Assembly: GCF_016862175.1 (NCBI RefSeq)
Contig: NZ_BOML01000092.1
Span: forward strand, 1 to 57,271
DNA from: Paractinoplanes durhamensis
GTDB taxonomy: Bacteria; Actinomycetota; Actinomycetes; Mycobacteriales; Micromonosporaceae
Direction: 5' to 3'
Length of the DNA stretch: 57,271 bases
Each line of letters opens with the position of its first letter. The stretch's first letter is position 1. The notes beneath the pieces were generated by a model that searched no databases, had not been told where the DNA came from, and saw only the letters and a program-made list of their open reading frames with translations. Shown here piece after piece: positions 34,083-41,031 of the stretch. The position numbers and the translations under genes are program-made.

Positions 34083-34117
34083 ACGGTAGAGAGGGCCGAT
34101 GTCGGGTTCAACCCCTA
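34083..34117 (-). promoter_or_regulatory. Promoter of the MbtH-NRPS operon with TAGGGG operator word
   Basis: On the minus strand TTGAAC (34111-34106), 17 bases and TACCGT (34088-34083) form a -35/-10 pair; TAGGGG directly abuts the -35 box. The same arrangement with the same -10 is found at 3171-3226. The predicted transcript would have a leader of about 130 bases before GTG 33945. An activator bound at the abutting word would contact the polymerase at -35. This is inferred from two conserved copies. Confidence 0.6.
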
Positions 34118-34221
34118 CTCATGCCCTATCAATGCGGACAACGGTGGGGTCGCCGCAGATCACCTGCCATCAGCGCGCCACAGTCTGAACCATTAGTACA
34201 CCGTGGACCCACTCCGGACGG

Positions 34222-34405
34222 CTCCTATCGATGGCATTAGGGGGCCGCTAAGGGTTGGCCCCCAACCGGGCCGTCCATAACCTCACGACTGCCGCCAAGG
34301 GCGCTCGCGATTGACGGATCGGTCCGCGCCACCGGCGATCCCGATCCACCGGCCTGACCCGAAAACGAGGTCATCCGCTGGTTTTCGAGTCCGGTCAGGA
34401 CAACA
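34222..34405 (+). promoter_or_regulatory. Copied promoter and gene start of the DUF5988-like gene, now before the prenyltransferase
   Basis: This stretch repeats the 36984-37190 region. Shared elements in order: the TCCTA-N10-TAGGGG operator (34223-34243), TAAGGGTTGGCC with the -35 TTGGCC at 34255-34260, a 17-base spacer, and TAACCT (34278-34283). Further on, 34361-34400 resembles the ribosome binding site and first eight codons of the DUF5988-like gene, but the ATG is CTG (34378) and the site is worn. The promoter part is nearly identical, while the coding scrap has decayed. It should drive the prenyltransferase gene at 34470. Confidence 0.65.
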
Positions 34406-34469
34406 ACCGGTCGTCGCGCGGCGGCACAACGGCCGCAACCGGCGACGGCCACGGAAGAACAGGAAACCC

Positions 34470-35582
34470 ATGCAACACGTCTCGATCTTCGATCATCTGG
34501 GCGGACAGCTAGGCCGTCTGTGCCAGGTCCTCGGCATCGATCCGGAAACGCCCGCGGAACTTCTCGCCGGCATTCTTGGCCGGTACCGCGACCGCCCGCT
34601 GTCCGAGCCGCCCGTCTGGCCTTCCGATATCGCCGACGACCACTCCCCCGTCGAGTTCTCGGTGGCCTACAACGACACCGAGCGGCCGTCCCTGCGCATT
34701 CTCGCGGAGGTGTCCGGCACTCAGCCGGGCGTCATCGAGAACATGTCCGCCGCGTACGCGTTCCTGGCCGACCGGAGCGCCCGGTTCGGGCTGTCCACCC
34801 GGCGCCTCGACGCGGTCCGCGACCTGTTCGCCGTCGAACGCCCGCATGGCGACTTCGGACTGTGGTGCTCGCTGGTGTTCCGCGCCGGCCACGCGCCCGA
34901 GTTCAAGGTGTACCTGAACCCACAGATCGCCGGCCCCGACCGCGCCCCCGATCTGGTCGGCGAGGCCCTGCATCGGCTCGGCCTGGGCGCCTCGTACCGG
35001 GCTATGCTCGCCCACGCCGTACGCCCCGGGGAGTTCGGCCGGGCCGACCGGTTGGCCTTCTTCGCCCTCGACCTGCACGACGGGCCCAAGGCCCGGGTGA
35101 AGCTCTACCTCAGCCACTACGACGCCGAGGCGGCCGACGTCGCCCGCGCTGCCGGCGTCGTGGCCGGGATCGACCCGGCGGAGATCGTCCAGTTCTGCAC
35201 CTCGACCGGCGGGCCGGGGCCGTTCGACGCCCGGCCGCTGGTCGGCAGCTACACGCTCACCGAGAACGCGGACCGGCCGGTCGGCTACAGCGTGTACGTT
35301 CCCATCCGCAGTTACGTCGCGAACGACCAGGAGGCCCGGGACCTGGTGGCGGCCGCGCTGAGCCGGCACGGCTTCGACCCAGCGCTGCTCGACCGCGCCA
35401 TCGCCGCCGTCGCGACGCGCCCGCTCGCCGATGGCGTCGGCCTGATCGCGCACGCGTCGCTGCGGCTCGGCCCGCCCCGGCCGGGCGTCACGGTCTACCT
35501 TTCCGCCGAGGCGTACGAGGTCAGCCCGCCCGCGCGGCACCGGCAGCCTCGCCTCGACCCGCTCCGTCGGCCCGCGGCCTAG
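34470..35582 (+). CDS. DMATS-type (ABBA) aromatic prenyltransferase
   Basis: About 370 residues, typical of bacterial indole prenyltransferases (CymD/IlaO-like). The repeated beta-strand motifs with phosphate-binding Lys and Tyr are visible: EFKVYLNPQ, RVKLYLSHYD, PVGYSVYVPIRSYVAND and VTVYLSAEAYE. No DDxxD motif is present, as expected for this fold. ATG 34470 follows an AGGAAA site. These enzymes transfer a dimethylallyl group to tryptophan, tyrosine or similar rings, free or in a peptide. No A domain with an aromatic code lies in the window, so the acceptor is unknown; it may be introduced by a module beyond the window. It is a lone gene between its copied promoter and the SARP gene, with which it converges. 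Confidence 0.85.
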   Translation: MQHVSIFDHLGGQLGRLCQVLGIDPETPAELLAGILGRYRDRPLSEPPVWPSDIADDHSPVEFSVAYNDTERPSLRILAEVSGTQPGVIENMSAAYAFLADRSARFGLSTRRLDAVRDLFAVERPHGDFGLWCSLVFRAGHAPEFKVYLNPQIAGPDRAPDLVGEALHRLGLGASYRAMLAHAVRPGEFGRADRLAFFALDLHDGPKARVKLYLSHYDAEAADVARAAGVVAGIDPAEIVQFCTSTGGPGPFDARPLVGSYTLTENADRPVGYSVYVPIRSYVANDQEARDLVAAALSRHGFDPALLDRAIAAVATRPLADGVGLIAHASLRLGPPRPGVTVYLSAEAYEVSPPARHRQPRLDPLRRPAA

Positions 35583-35837
35583 CTCGCCTCGACCCATCGC
35601 GATACCTACGGTTTCGCAGCCGGGCCAGGCGCTTTAGCGCACGGCAGGAATGACGTTAGCGCGCCCTGGCACGCTCGGCCGTGACGTGACCAACCGCTGC
35701 TCGAATCCCGATCGAGGTTGATGTGACAGTAGATTTCACGCGGTGGATGCGGCGCTTCCATCCCGCGCTCCTACCCGGCGGTCACTTGATCCGGCAGATC
35801 GGCACCGGCCTGCTCACCGCACGGCAAACAGCATGAG

Positions 35838-35857
35838 GCCCGCCCGGTCGGGCGGGC
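35838..35857. terminator. Stem-loop between convergent prenyltransferase and SARP genes
   Basis: GCCCGCCCG (35838-35846) and CGGGCGGGC (35849-35857) form a perfect 9-bp inverted repeat with a 2-base centre, in the 292-base gap between the two convergent stops. No T-run follows on either strand, so it is a candidate bidirectional terminator of the GC-rich actinomycete kind. Confidence 0.5.
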
Positions 35858-35874
35858 TCGGTCGGGCTCTGCAC

Positions 35875-36642
35875 TCAAGCGACCGCGGCCTCCAACTGCG
35901 GGTCGCCCAGCAGGATGGCACGCTGCAGATCGCGGAGGTTGCGGCACGGCTCCAGGCCGAACTCGCTATCGAGCACGGTGCGGGCTGACTGGTAGACCTG
36001 CAGCGCCTCGGCCCGGCAGCCGGACCGATAGAGCGCGAGCATGAGCTGCTGATAAAAGACCTCGCGGAAGGGGTGCTCGCTGGTCATGGTGTAGAGATAG
36101 CCGACGTATTCGCGGTGCCTTCCGAGCTCGAGGGCACAGTCCACCAGCTGCTCGGCGCATTCCATCTTGGCCAGTTCCGCCCAGCCGGCGAACGCGGTCA
36201 GTGCGGGGCCGTTGCGCTGGTCGCCGAGGGCTGGACCGCGCCACATTCCGATCGCCTTCTCGAACTGCATGAACGCCTGCTCCAGCAAGCCTTCGCGCCG
36301 GCTCCGCCGGCCATCGGCAACAATTCTCTGGAACTCGTGCACATCCAGCACGTCCGAGCCGAGCTGGAACATGTATCCGGCATGGGTGGTCACGATAGGG
36401 CTGTCCGCCTGCTCCGGCCTCGCCAGAAATTTGCGCAGTTGCGAGACGTAGACGTGCAATCCGGCGGTGGCACGGCGAGGCAGGTCCTCACCCCATATCT
36501 CCGCCATCAACTGCTCGAGCCCGACCACCTGACCGGCACGCACCAGCAGAACTGCCAGCAAGACCTCGACCTTGCGTGCGCTCACCGTGTAAACCGTGCC
36601 GTCGTCCACCATCCGGATCGGACCGAGTAGTTCATAACGCAT
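35875..36642 (-). CDS. SARP-family transcriptional activator
   Basis: About 255 residues, the short SARP form without an ATPase domain. The N-terminal winged helix (MRYELLGPIRMVDDGTVYTV, then ARKVEVLLAVLLVRAGQVV and LHVYVSQLRKFL) is followed by a bacterial transcriptional activation domain (from about DVLDVHEFQRIVADG to LEPCRNLRDLQRAIL). ATG 36642 is chosen because MRYELLGP is the typical SARP start and GGGGG lies 7 bases before it; longer starts lack support. SARPs bind direct repeats near -35 boxes of pathway promoters. With the LAL protein it forms a second cluster-situated activator. Confidence 0.9.
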   Translation of the reverse strand: MRYELLGPIRMVDDGTVYTVSARKVEVLLAVLLVRAGQVVGLEQLMAEIWGEDLPRRATAGLHVYVSQLRKFLARPEQADSPIVTTHAGYMFQLGSDVLDVHEFQRIVADGRRSRREGLLEQAFMQFEKAIGMWRGPALGDQRNGPALTAFAGWAELAKMECAEQLVDCALELGRHREYVGYLYTMTSEHPFREVFYQQLMLALYRSGCRAEALQVYQSARTVLDSEFGLEPCRNLRDLQRAILLGDPQLEAAVA

Positions 36643-36715
36643 AGACGCCCCCGCGATTGGCATCGACTGGAACCGGGGCACCCGATCCTGGGAGCCAGCT
36701 CCGCATGTCCGGATC

Positions 36716-36745
36716 ACGGTATTCATCACCACCAAAGATGAACAA
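36716..36745 (-). promoter_or_regulatory. Candidate SARP promoter sharing GGGGTTG/TACCGT words
   Basis: On the minus strand GGGGTTGTTC (the -35 TTGTTC at 36745-36740) and TACCGT (36721-36716) are 18 bases apart. The words GGGGTTG and TACCGT match the promoters at 34083 and 3171, though the spacer is one base longer and no CCCCTA arm is near. The predicted leader is about 67 bases. Confidence 0.4.
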
Positions 36746-36867
36746 CCCCAGACGTCGGCGGCAAGGCCGGACAAAACAAGTCAACCCCAGAAGGCCGATC
36801 CGGTACGGCGGCAGCCGCTTCAGGACGGCGGCTGAGTGTCCTCGATCAGGATTCGCCCCCGAGGAGG

Positions 36868-36902
36868 AGCCCCGCCGTACCGGGGGCGGGTACGGCGGGG
36901 CT
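36868..36902. terminator. Strong 14-bp stem-loop between divergent SARP and DUF5988-like genes
   Basis: AGCCCCGCCGTACC (36868-36881) and its exact reverse complement (36889-36902) flank a 7-base loop. No gene ends here on either strand: the flanking genes diverge. It may block read-through or antisense transcription, or be left over from a lost gene. The structure is certain; its role is not. Confidence 0.5.
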
Positions 36903-36982
36903 GGATCTGGTGGGCTCGCCGAACCGTCGGCGGGATGGAGAACATCATTGCCCGCGTAGTTGGCGAAGATCCACCCCTGACG

Positions 36983-37044
36983 CCCCTATCGATGGCGTTA
37001 GGGGGCCGCTAAGGGTTGGCCCCCAACCGGGCTGTGCATAACGT
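36983..37044 (+). promoter_or_regulatory. Promoter of the extender-unit operon with CCCCTA-N10-TAGGGG operator
   Basis: A perfect inverted repeat CCCCTA (36983-36988) - N10 - TAGGGG (36999-37004) is followed by TAAGGG abutting TTGGCC (37016-37021), a 17-base spacer and TAACGT (37039-37044). GGTTGG-CCC-CCAACC overlaps the -35 box as a second small inverted repeat. A near copy lies at 34222-34283. It is the best-formed example of the shared promoter in this window and should drive 37165-40708. Confidence 0.65.
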
Positions 37045-37164
37045 CACGACTGCTGCTAAGGGCGCTCACGACTGACCCGATCGGTCCGCGCCCGGAGCGA
37101 TCCATCGGTCCGCGACACAGGCGATCTCGAGCCTTGGCCGGGCCTCGAAAAGGGAGGTCATTCG

Positions 37165-37401
37165 ATGGATTTCGAGTCCGATCCGGACACGAGCGCGGTG
37201 CGACTCGTCGAGGCGGTTCTTGAGGGCGGGCCGGCGAATCTGCCGAACGAACTGCGCACCCACCATGTCCTGCACACCGACGAAAAGATCAAGGTGCCCT
37301 ACCTCGACGGCTACGAGCATTTCGAATGCGCATCGGTGACCGACACGGGAGGCACACCCGTCGTCTTCCGTTGGACCGGCCGCACCCGCGTTGCGGAATG
37401 A
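37165..37401 (+). CDS. Small DUF5988-like protein
   Basis: 78 residues, acidic at the start, with a compact core: VLEGGPANLPNEL, KIKVPYLDGYEHFE and PVVFRWTGRTRVAE. This pattern matches what I remember of DUF5988, small proteins often seen in actinomycete biosynthetic clusters; their function is not known to me. ATG 37165 follows a GGGAGG site. It is first in the operon with CCR, KAS III and the dehydrogenase, 50 bases before the CCR start. Its promoter and first eight codons have been copied in front of the prenyltransferase gene. Confidence 0.75.
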   Translation: MDFESDPDTSAVRLVEAVLEGGPANLPNELRTHHVLHTDEKIKVPYLDGYEHFECASVTDTGGTPVVFRWTGRTRVAE

Positions 37402-37451
37402 GCCGTACCGGCGCCGAGCAGGGCGGACCGCAGCGCAGAGAGGATGACGAC

Positions 37452-38810
37452 ATGCAAGAGGTGCTCGCAGCGATCCTCGCCGACCGCAGCGCGGACCTGG
37501 CGCACATGCCGGTGCCCGAGACGTACCGAGGTATGGCGGTACACGCGGCCGAGCAGGACATGTTCGTGGGCATGGCCACCCGCGACCGCGACCCTCGCAA
37601 GTCCCTGCGGATGGTCGAAGCCCGCACCCCCGAGGTCGGGCCGGGCGAGGCGCTGGTCGCCGTCATGGCCTCGGCCATCAACTACAACACCGTATGGACG
37701 TCCATCTTCGAACCCCTCTCCACCTTTCCGCTGCTGAAGCGGTACGGCAAATCCTCGCCGCTGGCCGCCCGGCACGACCTCCCGTACCACGTCGTCGGCT
37801 CCGACCTGGCCGGCGTGATCCTGCGTACCGGCCCGGGGGTGCGGCTGTGGAAGCCCGGACAGGAGGTCGTTGCGCACTGCCTCTCGGTCGAGCTGGAAGA
37901 CCCGGCCGGGCACGACGACACCCTGCTCGACCCGGCACAGCGCATCTGGGGGTACGAGACCAACTTCGGCGGCCTGGCCGAGATCGCCCTGGTCAAGACC
38001 AACCAGTTGATGCCCAAACCCGCGCACCTGTCCTGGGAGGAAGCTGCCTCCCCCGGTCTGGTGAACTCCACCGCGTATCGGCAGCTGGTCTCGCGGAACG
38101 GTGCCCGGATGAAGCAGGGCGATCACGTCCTGATCTGGGGCGCGAGCGGTGGTCTCGGCTCGTACGCCACCCAGCTCGCCCTCAACGGCGGCGCCATCCC
38201 GATCTGCGTGGTCTCCTCCCCCGCCAAGGCCGAACTGTGCCGCCGCATGGGTGCCGAGCTCGTCATCGACCGCGCCGCCGCTGACTTCCAGTTCTGGCGC
38301 GACGATGCGCCGAACCCGGCCGACTGGCGCCGATTCGGGCAGGCCATCCGGGAACTCACCGGCGGCGCCGACCCCGACATCGTGTTCGAGCACCCGGGCC
38401 ACGACACCTTCGGCGCCAGCGTCTACGTCGCCCGCCGCGGCGGCACCGTCGTCACCTGCGCGTCGACCACCGGTTACCAGCACCACTTCGACAACCGGTA
38501 CCTGTGGATGCACGTCAAAAAGATCATCGGCTCGCACTTCGCGAACTACGCCGAGGCCGCCGCCGCCAACCGGCTCATCACCCGCGGCGCCATCCACCCC
38601 ACACTCTCCCGCACCTACCCGCTCACCGAAGCCGGCCAGGCCGCGCACGACATGCACCAGAACCGCCACCAGGGCAAGATCGGCGTGCTCTGCCTGGCGC
38701 CGGAGGACGGCCTGGGCGTGCGGGACGAGGCCCTGCGCGCGCGCCACCTCGACAGCATCAACCGCTTCCGGGTCGGCAACGCGCCGTCCGGCGAGCAGAC
38801 GACGGTCTAG
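37452..38810 (+). CDS. Crotonyl-CoA carboxylase/reductase (CCR family)
   Basis: About 452 residues. Marks of the family: AINYNTVWTSIFEP, VGSDLAGVILRTGPGV, the nucleotide-binding VLIWGASGGLGSYATQLAL, and the CO2/CoA-site region FDNRYLWMHVKKIIGSHFANY. CCRs reduce and carboxylate 2-enoyl-CoA to alkylmalonyl-CoA. With KAS III and 3-hydroxyacyl-CoA dehydrogenase downstream, it should supply an extender longer than ethylmalonyl; chain length cannot be read reliably here. ATG 37452 has GAGAGG upstream. The stop is 3 bases before the KAS III start. Confidence 0.93.
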   Translation: MQEVLAAILADRSADLAHMPVPETYRGMAVHAAEQDMFVGMATRDRDPRKSLRMVEARTPEVGPGEALVAVMASAINYNTVWTSIFEPLSTFPLLKRYGKSSPLAARHDLPYHVVGSDLAGVILRTGPGVRLWKPGQEVVAHCLSVELEDPAGHDDTLLDPAQRIWGYETNFGGLAEIALVKTNQLMPKPAHLSWEEAASPGLVNSTAYRQLVSRNGARMKQGDHVLIWGASGGLGSYATQLALNGGAIPICVVSSPAKAELCRRMGAELVIDRAAADFQFWRDDAPNPADWRRFGQAIRELTGGADPDIVFEHPGHDTFGASVYVARRGGTVVTCASTTGYQHHFDNRYLWMHVKKIIGSHFANYAEAAAANRLITRGAIHPTLSRTYPLTEAGQAAHDMHQNRHQGKIGVLCLAPEDGLGVRDEALRARHLDSINRFRVGNAPSGEQTTV

Positions 38811-38813
38811 GGC

Positions 38814-39833
38814 GTGAGCGCTTTCCCACCGGTCGGCATTCTCGCCACCGGGTCGTACCTGCCCGCACATGAGGTGCCGAGCGCCGAGGTGGCCCACCTG
38901 GTCGGGGTGGAGCCGGGCTGGATCGAGCACAAGACCCGGATCCGGGCCCGCCGCTGGGCGGCGCCCGAGGAGGCGACGTCCGACCTGGCGGCCCGCGCCG
39001 CCGCGGACGCGCTGGCGCACGCCGGTATCGCGCCTGAACAGATCAACTATCTCGTGGTGAGCACGTCGACCGGCGACCATCCCATGCCACCGACCTCGAG
39101 CCTGGTGCAGAGCGCGCTGCCCGGGATGCGGGCCGCCTGCTTCGACGTCAACGCGGTGTGCAGCGGCTTCGTGTACGCCGTCGCGCTGGCTCGGGGCCTG
39201 CTGTCGCTCGCGCCGGGTGCGCACGCGCTGGTCATCGGGGCCGACATCTACTCGCGCATCCTGGATTTCGGCGATCGCCGCACGGCGGTGCTGTTCGGCG
39301 ACGGCGCCGGCGCGGCGGTGCTCGGCCCGGTGCCCGAGGGGTACGGCATCATCGACCTCGATCTGCTCAACCACCGCGACACCGACCACCTGATCCGGAT
39401 CGAGGCGGGTGGCAGCCGGCGCCCGCCGACGCGCGAGACGGTCGACGCCGGCGAGCACTATTTCCGCATGGACGGCCGCGGGGTGCGTGGCTTCGTCATG
39501 GAGCACGTGCCGCCGGCCCTGACGGCGCTGGTCAAGCGGACCGGCTACAACCTCGACGACGTCGACCACTTCGTGGCGCACCAGGCCAACGGGGTCCTGC
39601 TCGACGAGATCGTCGAGCAGTCCGGGCTCGGCGGCGCGCGCACCCTGCACACGCTGGAGCGGTACGGCAACGTCGGAAGCGCGTCCGTGCCGGTGACGCT
39701 GGACGAGGTCAACCGGGCCGGCGCGCTCGCCGACGGCGAACTCGTCCTGCTCGCCGGGTTCGGCGGGGGCATGGCCGTCGGGGCCTGCCTGCTTCGCTGG
39801 TGGGGAAACTCCAAAGGGGAGAGGACGCGATGA
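38814..39833 (+). CDS. 3-oxoacyl-ACP synthase III (KAS III/FabH-like)
   Basis: 339 residues with an intact Cys-His-Asn triad: AVCSGF, HQANGVLL and GNVGSASVP. KAS III enzymes condense an acyl-CoA with malonyl-ACP or -CoA; in extender-unit operons they elongate the acyl group before reduction and CCR carboxylation. GTG 38814 follows the CCR stop by 3 bases, and the stop overlaps the dehydrogenase start (ATGA). A dedicated dehydratase is not in the operon, so that step would come from primary metabolism or lie elsewhere. Confidence 0.93.
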   Translation: MSAFPPVGILATGSYLPAHEVPSAEVAHLVGVEPGWIEHKTRIRARRWAAPEEATSDLAARAAADALAHAGIAPEQINYLVVSTSTGDHPMPPTSSLVQSALPGMRAACFDVNAVCSGFVYAVALARGLLSLAPGAHALVIGADIYSRILDFGDRRTAVLFGDGAGAAVLGPVPEGYGIIDLDLLNHRDTDHLIRIEAGGSRRPPTRETVDAGEHYFRMDGRGVRGFVMEHVPPALTALVKRTGYNLDDVDHFVAHQANGVLLDEIVEQSGLGGARTLHTLERYGNVGSASVPVTLDEVNRAGALADGELVLLAGFGGGMAVGACLLRWWGNSKGERTR

Positions 39834-40708
39834 ACGACGTTCAGCGGGTCGGTGTGGTCGGCTGCGGCATCATGGGCTCCGGCATCGCCGACGTGTGCGC
39901 CCGGCGCGATCTCGACGTGCTGGTGGCCGTGGCGAGCCTCGCGTCGGTCGAGCCGGGCCGGCGGCGGGTTGCCGCCTCGCTCGACCGCAGCGTACGTAAA
40001 GGTGCGCTGACCGAACAGGAGCGGGACGCGGCGCTGGCCCGCATCCGGTTCACCGCCGACCTCGGGGACCTCGCCGACCGGCAGTTCGTCATCGAGGCGG
40101 TCAGCGAACACGAGCCGACCAAGATCGAGATCTTCACCATCCTCGACAAGGTGGTCAGCGATCCCACGGCGATCCTCGCGTCGAACACCTCGGCGATCCC
40201 GATCATGCGGCTGGCCCGAGCCGTCGAGCGGACCGAACGGGTGCTCGGGGTGCACTTCTTCAACCCCGTCACCACGCTGCCGCTGGTCGAGCTGGTCTGC
40301 TCGCACCGCACCGCGCCGCAGACCCGGGACCGGGCCGAGGAGTTCGTGACCACCGTGCTGGGCAAGCAGGTCGTCTCCGCACCCGACCGGGCCGGCTTCG
40401 TGGTCAACGCGCTGCTGATCCCGTACGTCGTCTCGGCGATCCGGATGGCCGACAACGGCCTGGTGACCGCCGACGACATCGACACCGCGATGACGCTGGG
40501 CTGCGCTCACCCGATCGGGCCGCTTCGGCTGGCCGACATGATCGGGCTGGACACCGTCGTGTCGATCGCCACCTCCCTCTACGAGGAGTCACGGAACCCG
40601 AAGGTGGCCCCGCCGGCGATGTTGCTGCGAATGGTCGAGGCCGGATGGCTCGGGAAGAAGTCCGGGCGCGGCTTCTATCAGTACGGAGACGACCGTACGC
40701 AGGCCTGA
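39830..40708 (+). CDS. 3-hydroxyacyl-CoA dehydrogenase (3-hydroxybutyryl-CoA type)
   Basis: 292 residues. The NAD-binding VGVVGCGIMGSGIADVCA, ASNTSAIPI, the active-site HFFNPV, and the C-terminal GFVVNALLIPY...GLDTVVSIA and KKSGRGFYQY are all as in FadB/Hbd enzymes. It would reduce the 3-oxoacyl product of the KAS III to the 3-hydroxyacyl form ahead of dehydration and CCR. It is last in the operon; its stop is 8 bases from the stop of the convergent small gene. Confidence 0.92.
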   Translation: MNDVQRVGVVGCGIMGSGIADVCARRDLDVLVAVASLASVEPGRRRVAASLDRSVRKGALTEQERDAALARIRFTADLGDLADRQFVIEAVSEHEPTKIEIFTILDKVVSDPTAILASNTSAIPIMRLARAVERTERVLGVHFFNPVTTLPLVELVCSHRTAPQTRDRAEEFVTTVLGKQVVSAPDRAGFVVNALLIPYVVSAIRMADNGLVTADDIDTAMTLGCAHPIGPLRLADMIGLDTVVSIATSLYEESRNPKVAPPAMLLRMVEAGWLGKKSGRGFYQYGDDRTQA

Positions 40709-40716
40709 CCGCCGGG

Positions 40717-41031
40717 TTACCGGACGCGCAGACCGTTCACGGCGAAGGCGCCGAACCTTCCGGTCGACACCCTGCCGCGCATGCGGTCACCCTCAACGGT
40801 GACGGTGAACGTCACCGGCACCTTGATCTTCTTGACGAGCACTTTTGTGGTCTTCACGACCTTCCAGACGGCGACATCGCCGGAGACCACCCCATCGATG
40901 ATCTCCAACGTGGCCGTTCGGTCGGCCAAGGTCCCGGTCAACCGGTTGCCGTCCCGGCTCAGGACGAGCTCGGCCGCCTGCTTGCCGATCGGCGTGTCGA
41001 TCGACAAAGTCCAGGTTCCCTCAACGGTCAT
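40717..41031 (-). CDS. Small beta-rich (lipocalin-like) protein coupled to the PKS
   Basis: 104 residues, nearly all alternating hydrophobic/polar strands: GTWTLSIDTPIGKQAAELVL, RLTGTLADRTATLEI, GVVSGDVAVWKV, VPVTFTVTVEGDRMRGRV, GRFGAFAVNGLRV. It looks like a small beta-barrel; I do not know a defined function. ATG 41031 overlaps the PKS stop by one base (TGATG), so it is translated with the PKS whose last domain is ketosteroid-isomerase-like. Small barrel proteins act as cyclases in some polyketide pathways, so a role in the final PKS step is a reasonable guess, no more. Confidence 0.7.
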   Translation of the reverse strand: MTVEGTWTLSIDTPIGKQAAELVLSRDGNRLTGTLADRTATLEIIDGVVSGDVAVWKVVKTTKVLVKKIKVPVTFTVTVEGDRMRGRVSTGRFGAFAVNGLRVR

